Positions 7,590 to 16,736 are shown, counted from the first letter of the stretch. The stretch: 64,000 nucleotides of DNA from Candidatus Raymondbacteria bacterium RIFOXYA2_FULL_49_16 (GCA_001789205.1 MFYT01000008.1:62001-126000), one strand, 5' to 3'. A program made the numbers and translations. Notes: a model not told the origin generated them from the sequence alone.

Positions 7590-9881
7590 ATGCGAAACGT
7601 TGTCTATATTCTTTTTTTTTACACCTGGACTTTTTCCGCGGATTTAATGCCCAGTCCCGCCCTTACGGACAATGCGCTTGCAACAGTAGTCAATCCGGCC
7701 GGGTTGGGCAGCTACCGCCGTCCTAATTTTGTACTGAATACTGGGTTTACCTCGGCAGATCGTTTCACTTTTACGGGTTCCCTGGGTGGACTTGGCCTGG
7801 GTCTTGACGGGGATAGCGTTACCACGCGTTACCTCCTTTCTAATGGTTTCAGAATCAGGAATAATCTCTATGCGGGAATTCGAACAGCGTATTCAACCAT
7901 CCGTAACAAAGGTGGAACGTATCAAATGGATTGCGGTTTTTTATACAGACCATTGCACTTGTTGTCCATTGGTTTGGTAACCGAGAATTTGTTTACCGGC
8001 TGGAGTTCAACCCCCCTTTCAATTTCTACCAGTGTTGGATTGCAGCCGTTGGATTTTGTTTTTCTCCATGTGAATGGCAGTTATAGAGACGGTGTATTAA
8101 CCGATCCACGACTTGGCGTTGAAATATTGCTTGATGGAATGGCGCTATTCGGTAGTGCTAATCCACAGCAAGGCACCTATTCCGCTGGAATTTCTCTGAG
8201 TCTTGCGCACGTTGAATCTGGCATTTTATATCCCTTGAACAAACACGGTAAAGGTTTGGTATCCCTGTCGATGAGCCAAGATCGTAAAGCCGCTCTTTTT
8301 GAGCCGCAGAAATGGCCTGCAGTTATATCCATCGAAGGTACAATCCAGGATATCGAACCCGATTTCAGCCTCTTGGGCGATTATTCCGTCATTCCGTTGG
8401 CGCAGCTCCTTGCTCAGCTGCGCAATGCAGCACGCGACAACGATGTAAGTACGGTTATACTTAAAGTTGGGTCTATTTCCGCGGGACTGGGTGTTGTAGA
8501 GGAGCTAAGGAACGCCATACTCGAACTGCGCATTTCCGGAAAACGAGTCATCTGTTATCTTGAAAATGCGGAATTGCTTGAATATTATCTTGGGTCAACG
8601 TCGGATCAGATTGTTGTTGCGCCGCTTGGTGAATGGGCTATAGCAGGGATCCGTTCCGAAGTACTGTTTTTCAAAGGTGCAATGGAGAAGCTTGGCATAC
8701 GCGCTGAGTTTGAACGTGTAGGGAAATACAAGTCCGCGATCGAACCGTATACACAAGATAGCATGAGCAGTGCATTTCGGGAAAACGAAACGGAATTGCT
8801 GAAATCGATCTACGATCAGATTGTTGACGGGATTGCCACTGCCCGTGATCTTGAAAAAGATTCCGTAACTGCCATGATTGACCGGGGTACGGTCCGTCTC
8901 GGCGAGGCAATAAACCAGAAATTGATAGACGACATAGGATATTTCAGCGACCTGGTTGCGGAATATTCTCCATCGGGCGAAGAAAAATATATAGATCTTT
9001 CGAGCAGGACATATTATAAAACTGGCTGGGGAAAAAGGAGAAAAATCGCGCTTGTTCATGCAACAGGGACCATTATTTCCGGGGAATCGTTTTCTGATTT
9101 TTTCTTTGGCGAAAACTTTATGGGCGCAGAGACAATGGCTGATATTTTCAAGGAAATCCGGCAGAATGATGAAATAAAAGCAGTGTGCATTAGAATCAAC
9201 AGTCCTGGAGGTTCCGGTACAGCGTCGGATATTATCTGGCACGAGATAGAAAAACTAAAAGAGGCAGGAAAGGCCGTGGTTGTTTCAGTCGCTGATATGG
9301 CTGCTTCGGGTGGCTATTACATGGCTTGCAATGCCGACACTATTGTGTGCAATGCAGGCTCAATAGTTGGCAGTATCGGGGTTTATTCTGGGAAATTCGT
9401 CCTCAAGGGTTTATACGACAAAATTGGTCTGAAAAAGGAAATAGTTAAATTCGGGAAGAATGCTGATGCCTTTTCTGACTATGCGGACTTCACGGATGAG
9501 CAGCGGCTTGCACTGCAGACTTCTGTCCACGATTTTTATGATGAGTTCGTTTCCCGGGTAGCCCAGGGTAGGCGAATGTCAAAGGAAAAGGTGGATTCTT
9601 TGGGTAGGGGCAGGGTTTTCACCGGAGCACAAGCAAAAGAATATGGTCTTGTTGATGTTATCGGAGGCCTTTCCGATGCCATTGATATTACCAAGCGAAT
9701 GGCTGGGTTTTCTGATGAGGAGACCCCTGATTTTGAGGTATTTCCGAAACGGAAGGGGTTTTTTGCAACCATTTCTGAAGATGGGACCGCAAAAGTAAAA
9801 AAGAATTTTTTGCGCGCTTTTTCTGAATTGAGTGCGGGAAAATATCTGGCTATTTTACCTTGGAAAGTGCGAATCGATTAG
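7590..9881 (+). CDS. sppA: Signal peptide peptidase SppA (67K type) with barrel-like N-terminal domain
   Basis: Serine/lysine protease of family S49 that degrades cleaved signal peptides at the membrane. 763 residues, against about 600 for E. coli SppA. Residues 1-17 look like a signal peptide. Residues 20-230 are Gly/aromatic-rich alternating strands beginning with a PorV-like VVNPAGLG motif, unlike any part of normal SppA. Residues 245-470 form the first S49 repeat with the catalytic lysine K381 (VGKYKSA). Residues 485-710 form the second repeat with the nucleophile S573 (ADMAASGGYY). Both catalytic residues are kept, so activity is expected. The extra domain could place the protease at the outer membrane. 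Divergent from the Wzi-like gene, 85 bases apart. Confidence 0.88.
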   Translation: MRNVVYILFFYTWTFSADLMPSPALTDNALATVVNPAGLGSYRRPNFVLNTGFTSADRFTFTGSLGGLGLGLDGDSVTTRYLLSNGFRIRNNLYAGIRTAYSTIRNKGGTYQMDCGFLYRPLHLLSIGLVTENLFTGWSSTPLSISTSVGLQPLDFVFLHVNGSYRDGVLTDPRLGVEILLDGMALFGSANPQQGTYSAGISLSLAHVESGILYPLNKHGKGLVSLSMSQDRKAALFEPQKWPAVISIEGTIQDIEPDFSLLGDYSVIPLAQLLAQLRNAARDNDVSTVILKVGSISAGLGVVEELRNAILELRISGKRVICYLENAELLEYYLGSTSDQIVVAPLGEWAIAGIRSEVLFFKGAMEKLGIRAEFERVGKYKSAIEPYTQDSMSSAFRENETELLKSIYDQIVDGIATARDLEKDSVTAMIDRGTVRLGEAINQKLIDDIGYFSDLVAEYSPSGEEKYIDLSSRTYYKTGWGKRRKIALVHATGTIISGESFSDFFFGENFMGAETMADIFKEIRQNDEIKAVCIRINSPGGSGTASDIIWHEIEKLKEAGKAVVVSVADMAASGGYYMACNADTIVCNAGSIVGSIGVYSGKFVLKGLYDKIGLKKEIVKFGKNADAFSDYADFTDEQRLALQTSVHDFYDEFVSRVAQGRRMSKEKVDSLGRGRVFTGAQAKEYGLVDVIGGLSDAIDITKRMAGFSDEETPDFEVFPKRKGFFATISEDGTAKVKKNFLRAFSELSAGKYLAILPWKVRID

Positions 9882-9885
9882 CTGT

Positions 9886-10068
9886 TTAGGCGTAAAAATC
9901 CACGTTCTGCCCCTGATTTGGGGAAGAAGGCGGTATTTTAGGTATGGAGTTAATGAGGGCCTGCGCTTCTGATGTATATACTTCATTTGCTTTTGATGCA
10001 ACTTTAGTTGCAATACCCGAATTTACATACCCGGTATTCAAAGCGTTTAATAATGAATTTATTTCCAT
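9886..10068 (-). CDS. YjfB-like putative motility protein, 60 residues
   Basis: Very small protein beginning MEINSLLNALNTGYVNSGIA and ending NQGQNVDFYA. The opening amphipathic helix and the closing G(Q/N)xVDxxA tail match the small YjfB-like putative motility family, whose exact role is unknown. An in-frame ATG exists 15 bases upstream (10083), but the sigma-28 promoter at 10090-10116 would start transcription at about 10084, leaving that ATG leaderless; the ATG at 10068 also matches the family N-terminus. It is convergent with sppA, with stops 4 bases apart. Confidence 0.7.
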   Translation of the reverse strand: MEINSLLNALNTGYVNSGIATKVASKANEVYTSEAQALINSIPKIPPSSPNQGQNVDFYA

Positions 10069-10089
10069 AAGAAAATATCTCATTATTAA

Positions 10090-10116
10090 GTATCGGCTTA
10101 AATGGGGCTGACTTTA
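10090..10116 (-). promoter_or_regulatory. Sigma-28 (FliA) type promoter
   Basis: On the minus strand TAAA (10116-10113) is followed after exactly 15 bases by GCCGATAC (10097-10090). The sigma-28 consensus is TAAA, 15 bases, GCCGATAA, so 11 of 12 specified bases match with perfect spacing. It lies 22 bases upstream of the YjfB-like gene, itself a predicted motility gene, which makes chance unlikely. Confidence 0.8.
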
Positions 10117-10199
10117 ATAAAATAATCACCAGTTAAAATAATGCATAACAACATGATTAATAGCAAGATGAGAGTTATAGTTAAAGTTAAGCAATAACA

Positions 10200-11189
10200 A
10201 TGAAGCGCGCTTTTTCTTCAGAATTTGATTTTATAAGTACACTTAAAAAAAAAATTTGGTCTAATAAAGATAAAAATCTGATAGCCGGAATTGGGGATGA
10301 CTGCGCAGTTCTGGATTTTGGTTCAGCTGAGTATCTTTTAGTTACTACTGACACGTTTAATGAGGAAATCCATTTCAAACAAAGGTATTTATCGCCCTAC
10401 GAGGCTGGTTTTAAAGCAATGTCAGGGGCAATGAGTGATATTGCCGCAATGGGAGGTGTTTGTCGCTATGCCCTTGTCTCATTGTCTGTTCCGTTGAAAT
10501 TATTGAATGGGTTTTTGGTGGATTTTTACCGAGGGATGCAAGGTCCATTAAAAAAGACAGGGGCCTTGCTCATCGGAGGTGATACTACTCGTTCAAAACA
10601 ATATTTTTCAGCTTCAATTACCATACTAGGCCTAACCCAAAAAAGAAGAATAGTACTTCGTTCCGGGGCACAACCTGGCGATAAAGTATTCCTAACCGGT
10701 TTAACGGGCTATTCGCATGCGGGTCTTCTGTTGCTAAAGAAAGGTACTCCTTTTCAGGGATCCGGCTTAAAAAGGGCCTTAAAAAAGCATAAGAGCCCTG
10801 AATTCAGGCATGATATGGTGAAAAAAATATTACAAATGGATCCTACTGCAATGATCGATATAAGCGATGGTCTATCATCGGAGCTCAACCATCTAGCGCA
10901 TTCATCGCAAGTGTCTATTATTATTGATTATACAGCTTTGGATCATGATCCAGTACTCAGAAAAATCGCCCAAGCTTTACATGTCCCTGTTTTGACACTG
11001 ATTATGAACAGTGGGGAAGAATATGAGTTGCTTTTTACCTCCTCCAAAAACAATGAAAAAGCCGGTTTTTTAGAAATTGGTGCTACTTGCAAAGGAAAGC
11101 CAGGAGTATGGATAAGAAAAGATAAAACACTCTTCCCTGTTAAATCTGGCGGATATGATCACTTTGCCGTGACTGGGCAAAAGACTTGA
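10200..11189 (+). CDS. thiL: Thiamine-monophosphate kinase
   Basis: Phosphorylates thiamine monophosphate to thiamine diphosphate with ATP, the last step of cofactor synthesis in the cytosol. 329 residues, normal for ThiL. Motifs in order: IAGIGDDCAVLDF (28-40, metal-binding Asp pair), ATG-binding TTDTFNEEIHF, a second Asp cluster in MSGAMSDIAAMGG (about 74-86), LIGGDTTRS, MIDISDGLSSELNHL and NSGEEYELLF. No other thiamine genes are nearby and no TPP riboswitch is seen in the 116-base upstream gap. Confidence 0.95.
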   Translation: MKRAFSSEFDFISTLKKKIWSNKDKNLIAGIGDDCAVLDFGSAEYLLVTTDTFNEEIHFKQRYLSPYEAGFKAMSGAMSDIAAMGGVCRYALVSLSVPLKLLNGFLVDFYRGMQGPLKKTGALLIGGDTTRSKQYFSASITILGLTQKRRIVLRSGAQPGDKVFLTGLTGYSHAGLLLLKKGTPFQGSGLKRALKKHKSPEFRHDMVKKILQMDPTAMIDISDGLSSELNHLAHSSQVSIIIDYTALDHDPVLRKIAQALHVPVLTLIMNSGEEYELLFTSSKNNEKAGFLEIGATCKGKPGVWIRKDKTLFPVKSGGYDHFAVTGQKT

Positions 11190-11251
11190 CCTATACTCGC
11201 CCCATATAAGATTTTTAATCGACTGATCCTGGTTTAGCCGCGATTTTAAAT

Positions 11252-13120
11252 ATGAAACGCCGCCCCCTGAAAAAAGTCGGAGAAATTCTTATTGAACGAG
11301 GGGTCATTACCCTTGAACAGCTTGCCAAAGGGCTTGAGGAACAAAAGCGTGTTAGCGCCTCTCTGGGAGCATCTCTGATCCGGCTTGGATACGTTGACTA
11401 TAAAACGCTCGAAAAGGTCCTTGGCGATGAATTGGAGAAACTCGAATATAAGAAACTTGGGGAGATGCTGCTTGAAAATAAAGTCATTTCCACGCTCCAA
11501 CTTGCTGAAGCGCTTTCAATTCAGAAAAAAGAGGAGAAAAATAAGCATATTGGTGAAATTCTGATTGAAAGGAAATATCTCACCAGCCAGCAGTTGTTTG
11601 ATGTCCTCAGTCTGCAGTTTGATGTTAAAAGCGTTGAATTGGATAATTTCCTGTTTAAAGAAGAGGCGCTCAACCTTTTGCCATATGAACTAATGTGCGA
11701 ATTGAAGGTGATCCCACTTCAGAAAACACCAACGCACGTATTGATTGCAACTGCGGACCCCTTCAATTTCAATTTAATGAAACAGGTTGAACGGGTATTA
11801 AAAATGGCCGTAGAACCTGTTTTTGCGAAATCAGAGAGCATTTCCTTGTCATTGCAGAAACGATTTTCTGTCACCATCGGGGGCGAAGCATCACCCTCTC
11901 TCAGGGATATTGCGCGACAGTCCGGTTCTGGCGAGAAAAAGGATGATCTTCGCAATCTCGTTCATATGATAATAGAACAGGCTATTACGGAGAACGCAAG
12001 CTTCGTCCATATAGAGCCTTCCGGCAGTGGTTACAGCATACGTTTTAGAATCGATGGCAAACTTCATGTAGAGAGTCCGGTGCAAGGTCAGCTTGCCGAT
12101 GATTTGGTCGACCACCTAAAAGAGACCGCCAATCTCAGCACGGCAAATCGCAGGACAATGCAGACCGGACATTTTCTTTTTCCTATTGGCGGCCGCAGCA
12201 TCGCGTGCAAGCTAACCTCTATCCCTGTGTTGACTGGTTTTGAAACTTTCAGGGAAAAACTTGTTGTGAAAGTGCTTCAACAGACCGGTATGCTCCAGCG
12301 TCTTGATGATGTTGGATTTTATATCGCGGTGCTCGAAAAGTACCAAACGCTCCTGAAAACACGGCAAGGGGTTGTTCTCGTGGTTGGCCCTGCCGATTGC
12401 GGCATCACCACTACTCTGTACGCTTCACTGAGGCATATCAACGATACGGGCCAGCATATCGCTACGATAGAGAAAACTATCGATTGTTTCATTGAAGGGG
12501 TTACACAGACTCAGATAGACCAGGTTCGGGGCCTTGGATTTAAGGAAATGCTGAAATCAACCCTGATTGAAGATGCGGATGCCGTGATGATCGGACGTGT
12601 TGATGATGCGGAAATTGCACGGCTCGCACTCCAGATTGCGATGTCTGGCAGGATGATCCTTGCGGGCATGGCATGTTCCGATGCTACATCGGTCTATGCG
12701 ATGCTCAAGGAAAAAGGGGTGGAAAACTATCTGCTTTCTGCGGGAATTTCAGGGATTCTTGGACAGCGTCTGGTCCGGAAGATATGCGGCCAATGCAGAG
12801 AGTCGTTTACGCCGCCCTCCGAACTCATCGATGGCCTTGGACTGCGTCATAATACCGCATTTTTCAGGGGACGTGGATGCCCAGCATGCAATTTCTCCGG
12901 ATTTAAAGGCAGAATAGGCTTGTTTGAACTCTTTATTCCCGATGAAACGTTGAAACATTCCATAGCGACGGGTCTTTCAGCGGAAGAGATCAGGAGAATT
13001 GCGGTACACAACGGCATGAATACGCTTCGTATGGATGGATTGAAGAAGGCCCTGGAAGGCATTACGACCATTGAACAGGTGCTTGGCACTACACCAAAAG
13101 ATTCGGATCTGCCATTTTAA
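11252..13120 (+). CDS. PilB/GspE-like protein with degenerate ATPase motifs and tandem MshEN domains
   Basis: 622 residues with the architecture of a type IV pilus/type II secretion assembly ATPase. The N-terminus has two or three MshEN-type repeats (about 1-50, 60-110 and 110-205), which in other members bind c-di-GMP. The C-terminal half has the PilB fold and a tetra-Cys zinc site (C512, C515, C543, C546). The catalytic motifs are lost. Walker A reads GPADCGITTT, with I385 in place of the essential Lys. The Asp-box TIED is TIEK (K408). Walker B GEIRD is GRVDD (R449). The His-box HTND is ACSD. The fold and zinc site are kept, so this looks like a binding protein rather than a pseudogene. Next gene uvrD is 8 bases downstream. 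Confidence 0.88.
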   Translation: MKRRPLKKVGEILIERGVITLEQLAKGLEEQKRVSASLGASLIRLGYVDYKTLEKVLGDELEKLEYKKLGEMLLENKVISTLQLAEALSIQKKEEKNKHIGEILIERKYLTSQQLFDVLSLQFDVKSVELDNFLFKEEALNLLPYELMCELKVIPLQKTPTHVLIATADPFNFNLMKQVERVLKMAVEPVFAKSESISLSLQKRFSVTIGGEASPSLRDIARQSGSGEKKDDLRNLVHMIIEQAITENASFVHIEPSGSGYSIRFRIDGKLHVESPVQGQLADDLVDHLKETANLSTANRRTMQTGHFLFPIGGRSIACKLTSIPVLTGFETFREKLVVKVLQQTGMLQRLDDVGFYIAVLEKYQTLLKTRQGVVLVVGPADCGITTTLYASLRHINDTGQHIATIEKTIDCFIEGVTQTQIDQVRGLGFKEMLKSTLIEDADAVMIGRVDDAEIARLALQIAMSGRMILAGMACSDATSVYAMLKEKGVENYLLSAGISGILGQRLVRKICGQCRESFTPPSELIDGLGLRHNTAFFRGRGCPACNFSGFKGRIGLFELFIPDETLKHSIATGLSAEEIRRIAVHNGMNTLRMDGLKKALEGITTIEQVLGTTPKDSDLPF

Positions 13121-13128
13121 AGTACTCT

Positions 13129-15315
13129 ATGGAAATGCACAACGTACTGAACGAGAAACAACGCGAGGCAGTATATACTGATGCAGGACCCCTGCTTGTC
13201 TTTGCCGGCGCCGGGAGTGGAAAAACGCGTGTTATTACGCATAAAATTGCGCGAATGATTTTCGAACATAATGTCTCACCCTACCGGATCATGGCTCTTA
13301 CGTTTACGAATAAGGCTGCCAGGGAAATGGTTGAGAGGATTGAAAACCTTGTCCATGTCTCCGCCAAGGGAATGTGGATAGGTACCTTCCATTCCCAGTG
13401 TGCACGGATTCTCCGCAGAGAGAAAGTGTATGGAGGTGTATTCACAATTTATGATACAGATGATCAAAAGAAATTGCTTAAGAACATCCTTGCTGATCTA
13501 GGGCTTGGCGACAGCAAAAGATTTTCCCCAAACGATGTACAACACAGAATTTCCAGTCTGAAAAACCGGCTGATTACGCCGGTCATGTTCCGGGATGCGG
13601 TGACCAACACCTTTGATGAACTGTTCGTACGCATCTATGCAGAGTACGAACGCCGGCTCTCTGCAAGTCAGGCATTGGATTTTGATGACCTGATCTTCAG
13701 AGTTATTGAACTTTTTAAAGGCAACAACGAGGTATGTGAAAAATACCAGGAAAACATATTGTATCTTCTGGTCGATGAATACCAGGATACCAACCTGGCG
13801 CAATACGAACTGATCAAAATCCTAGCTTCGCGGCACAGGAACATCACGGTCGTCGGCGATGACGACCAGGCAATATACAGCTGGCGCGGCGCGGATATTC
13901 GGAATATACTGGAATTTGAAAAAACTTTTCCTGACGCACATATTGTAAGGCTTGAACAGAACTACCGTTCAACAAAAACCATACTCGATGCCTCAAACAG
14001 TCTCATTAGGCGGAATAAGGAACGAAAAGAGAAATCATTATGGACAGAAAATGAGGGAGGCGAGAAGGTAGACCTCGTTTATGTCGTTGACGAACGGGAC
14101 GAAGCGGCCTATATAGCCCGGCAGGCGCAAGGATCAGACGGGCCTGGAACAGCTGTCTTTTATCGTACCAATGCGCAGTCCCGGTCACTTGAAGAGGCTT
14201 TCAGAAACAATGGAATTCCCTATGTCATTGTCGGAGGTCTTCGGTTCTATGAACGCAAGGAAATCAAGGATGTTCTGGCATATCTGCGACTTATCGTAAA
14301 TCCCGCTGACGATATCAGTCTTGAACGCATAATCAATGTGCCGCGCAGGGGTATTGGCGAAAAGACCATGGACGAGCTGCGCCGGTATGCTCGTGAGAAT
14401 AATCAGGTGCTTTTCCAGGCGGTCCAGAATTATGGACGCCTGACCGGATTAACCCAGCGCGAACGGGACGCCGTAGCGGGTTTTAAAAACAGGTTTGAGG
14501 ATTTCCAGGCATATCCGCGGGACGACCTGAAAAGGTTTGTTTCAGATATTGTTCGTGACAGCGGATATCTTCAATTTCTCGAGCAATCGTCTGAGGAGGG
14601 AGTGGCCGAACGACTGGAGAACGTAGGGGAATTGATCACTGCGGTCCAGGAATACTGCGACCGGACACCAGAGGCAACACTTGAAGGTTTTCTGGAGGAA
14701 GTCTCGTTGATCACCGATATCGATACACTCGCAGATAATGGCGGGAGTCATGTAACGCTCATGACGCTGCACTCATCGAAAGGGCTTGAGTTTGACCGCG
14801 TATTTGTTACCGGAGTCGAAGAAGGGTTGCTCCCTCTGATCAGGGATAATGACGAAAACGATACGGAGGAAGAGCGTCGCCTTATGTATGTCGGTATGAC
14901 GCGTGCCAGAAAAAAACTCTGTCTCATTCACGCAGCCTTCAGATCTCGCTATGGAAGCAGCAGTCAGGCGGTACCGTCATCATTTTTGGATGAGATCTCA
15001 TCAGAATGTTTACGGAAAATCGATAACACAGGCGGACGGTTTCGCGAATTGGCTTCGGCGTCAGGCGGGAGTGCGTATGGCGCCGGACACAAAAGACATC
15101 CTGGAGAAGTTATACCCTTGTTTGAGAATTTTTCCCAGGTTGAATCCACGTACCGGAAAGGCCAGAAAATATACCACCCCATCTGGGGGCCGGGCATGAT
15201 TCTCAGTGTCAGCGGATTCAATGAGAATATGAAAGCTGAAATAAAATTTCAGAACGCTTCCATTAAAAAAGTCATGGTCAAGTATGCACGTCTGGAATTC
15301 GTTGGTGATGAATGA
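13129..15315 (+). CDS. UvrD/PcrA-type superfamily 1 DNA helicase
   Basis: ATP-driven 3'-5' DNA helicase for repair and replication-fork maintenance. 728 residues, normal for UvrD/PcrA. All SF1A motifs are visible: Q-motif LNEKQREAV, Walker A GAGSGKT (27-33), Walker B VDEYQDTN, motif III GDDDQAIYSWRGAD, motif IV LEQNYRST, motif V TLHSSKGLEFDRVFV and motif VI RRLMYVGMTRAR. The C-terminal 50 residues (KGQKIYHPIWGPGMI and following) form the Tudor-like tail that contacts RNA polymerase in PcrA. The ATG at 13135 is an alternative start. It overlaps nothing and sits between the PilB-like gene and gatC. Confidence 0.95.
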   Translation: MEMHNVLNEKQREAVYTDAGPLLVFAGAGSGKTRVITHKIARMIFEHNVSPYRIMALTFTNKAAREMVERIENLVHVSAKGMWIGTFHSQCARILRREKVYGGVFTIYDTDDQKKLLKNILADLGLGDSKRFSPNDVQHRISSLKNRLITPVMFRDAVTNTFDELFVRIYAEYERRLSASQALDFDDLIFRVIELFKGNNEVCEKYQENILYLLVDEYQDTNLAQYELIKILASRHRNITVVGDDDQAIYSWRGADIRNILEFEKTFPDAHIVRLEQNYRSTKTILDASNSLIRRNKERKEKSLWTENEGGEKVDLVYVVDERDEAAYIARQAQGSDGPGTAVFYRTNAQSRSLEEAFRNNGIPYVIVGGLRFYERKEIKDVLAYLRLIVNPADDISLERIINVPRRGIGEKTMDELRRYARENNQVLFQAVQNYGRLTGLTQRERDAVAGFKNRFEDFQAYPRDDLKRFVSDIVRDSGYLQFLEQSSEEGVAERLENVGELITAVQEYCDRTPEATLEGFLEEVSLITDIDTLADNGGSHVTLMTLHSSKGLEFDRVFVTGVEEGLLPLIRDNDENDTEEERRLMYVGMTRARKKLCLIHAAFRSRYGSSSQAVPSSFLDEISSECLRKIDNTGGRFRELASASGGSAYGAGHKRHPGEVIPLFENFSQVESTYRKGQKIYHPIWGPGMILSVSGFNENMKAEIKFQNASIKKVMVKYARLEFVGDE

Positions 15316-15328
15316 AAGGGATCGTATC

Positions 15329-15613
15329 ATGGGTGTTACACGGGACGATGTTGTAAAAATAGCGGGATTGTCCCGACTGCGTCTGGAAGAGGGCGAGATC
15401 GACACGTATATGCGCGATCTGAACGCCATTCTCAGATATATCGAACAGCTTAATACGCTCGATGTCGCGGCTGTTCAGCCTATGGAGTCGGTATATTTTT
15501 CACCTGACAGATGGAAGGCGGATATACCTGTTGATGAAAGGCGGGGAACCGACCGTCTTCTTAACGGGCCAGAAATAGACGGCGCTTTTTTTGTTGTACC
15601 CAGGGTCATATAA
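15329..15613 (+). CDS. gatC: Aspartyl/glutamyl-tRNA amidotransferase subunit C
   Basis: Small stabilising subunit of the GatCAB complex, which converts mis-charged Asp-tRNA(Asn) or Glu-tRNA(Gln) to the amide. 94 residues, the usual length. The N-terminal VTRDDVVKIAGLSRLRLEEG helix and the later VQPMESV and C-terminal FFVVPRVI are family hallmarks. The ATG at 15329 is preferred because AAAGGG lies 8 bases upstream. gatA and gatB are not in the window. Because asnS is present (47907-49292), the complex is probably needed mainly for Gln-tRNA(Gln). Confidence 0.92.
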   Translation: MGVTRDDVVKIAGLSRLRLEEGEIDTYMRDLNAILRYIEQLNTLDVAAVQPMESVYFSPDRWKADIPVDERRGTDRLLNGPEIDGAFFVVPRVI

Positions 15614-15616
15614 AAT

Positions 15617-16363
15617 ATGAAAATATATGCGGTTATTCCGGCACGTTATGCCTCAACACGTTTTCCCGGAAAACCGTTGTGCCTTCTTTGCGGCAAACCC
15701 ATGATTCAGTGGACATATGAAAGAACCGCATGTCTCAGGGTACTTTCGGACACTCTAGTCGCCACGGATGACACACGCATTGCACAATGTGTACGTAATT
15801 TTGGTGGCAAGGTGGTCATGACAAGATCATCTATAAAAACAGGTACCGATAGGGTGGCCGCAGCATTGCACGGGAAACACTATGATTGGGTGTTCAACAT
15901 CCAGGGTGATGAACCCTTGATCAATTCTGGCCTGTTAACGGCGATGGTTCGCAAAACTGCCGCAATAACTCCGCCCGCCATTATTACGGCCGTACGAAAA
16001 ATTGAGCATCAGGATGACCTGGAAAATCAGAATGTGGTAAAAGTTGTCTTGACACAGGATGGCCGTGCACTGTATTTTTCGCGTGCATCGGTTCCAGATA
16101 CCAGACGTTCGAAGCGCAGCGGAAGCGCAGTTTTATACCGGCATATTGGCGTATACTTGTTCCATCGGACAGCGCTTGATCGCTTTATACGCCGCGGCGC
16201 GACCGCGCTCGAGAAAGTTGAACAGCTCGAGCAATTGCGCGCGCTTGAAATGGGTATACCCATTTATGCCGTCAAGACCGGTTATTCTCCACACGGAGTC
16301 GACGTACCGGCCGATGTTGCTGTTGTTGAACGATATATTAGAAGGTATGTTTACAAAAAATGA
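15617..16363 (+). CDS. kdsB: 3-deoxy-manno-octulosonate cytidylyltransferase
   Basis: Activates KDO with CTP to CMP-KDO for the inner core of lipopolysaccharide. 248 residues, normal. The N-terminal nucleotide-binding loop IPARYASTRFPGKPL, the DDTRI segment, FNIQGDEPLI (metal site) and HGVDVPADV near the C-terminus identify it. It shows that the organism makes KDO-containing LPS. It starts 3 bases after gatC and overlaps the ComEA-like gene by 17 bases. Confidence 0.96.
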   Translation: MKIYAVIPARYASTRFPGKPLCLLCGKPMIQWTYERTACLRVLSDTLVATDDTRIAQCVRNFGGKVVMTRSSIKTGTDRVAAALHGKHYDWVFNIQGDEPLINSGLLTAMVRKTAAITPPAIITAVRKIEHQDDLENQNVVKVVLTQDGRALYFSRASVPDTRRSKRSGSAVLYRHIGVYLFHRTALDRFIRRGATALEKVEQLEQLRALEMGIPIYAVKTGYSPHGVDVPADVAVVERYIRRYVYKK

Positions 16364-16730
16364 ACTGGCCTTTTTGGCCTTTGTGGTTCTTTGCACTATT
16401 GCGGGTGGTGTTATTCTTGTGACAAAAGGACCGGTTCTCCAGCCGGTGCTTGCCGTCCTAAAGAATGAAAACGCTTCAGCGCCCTGCGCGGAGAGCATTG
16501 AGCACTCGGAGTCCGCTTCGGAAACAAAGAGCATGCAACAATGTGTGAATATAAATACGGCTCAGGTATCGGAATTGGTTTTGTTACCTGGAGTAGGACA
16601 AAAGACTGCTGAAAATATTGTTGCCTTTCGGAACAAACATGGCAGATTCTGGAATATGAATGATGTAGTAAGCGTAAAAGGGGTAGGAAAGAAAAAACTT
16701 GAAAAGCTAAAGCACCTCATCACATTTTAA
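16347..16730 (+). CDS. ComEA-like helix-hairpin-helix protein
   Basis: 127 residues: one N-terminal membrane segment (about 7-27), a polar linker of about 40 residues, and a C-terminal double helix-hairpin-helix (VNINTAQVSELVLLPGVGQK ... VSVKGVGKKKLEKL). This is the ComEA layout. ComEA binds incoming DNA outside the inner membrane during transformation. The start ATG at 16347 was chosen so the membrane segment lies at the N-terminus; its ribosome site is weak and an ATG at 16311 is possible. Clustering with pilus genes fits a DNA-uptake role, which is inference. Confidence 0.8.
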   Translation: MFTKNELAFLAFVVLCTIAGGVILVTKGPVLQPVLAVLKNENASAPCAESIEHSESASETKSMQQCVNINTAQVSELVLLPGVGQKTAENIVAFRNKHGRFWNMNDVVSVKGVGKKKLEKLKHLITF

Positions 16731-16736
16731 GGTATA

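Noticed and set aside
8595-9242. 215-codon open frame antisense to sppA
   Set aside because: Lies wholly inside a well-identified gene, has unnatural composition (many Cys, His, Phe) and no recognisable motif.
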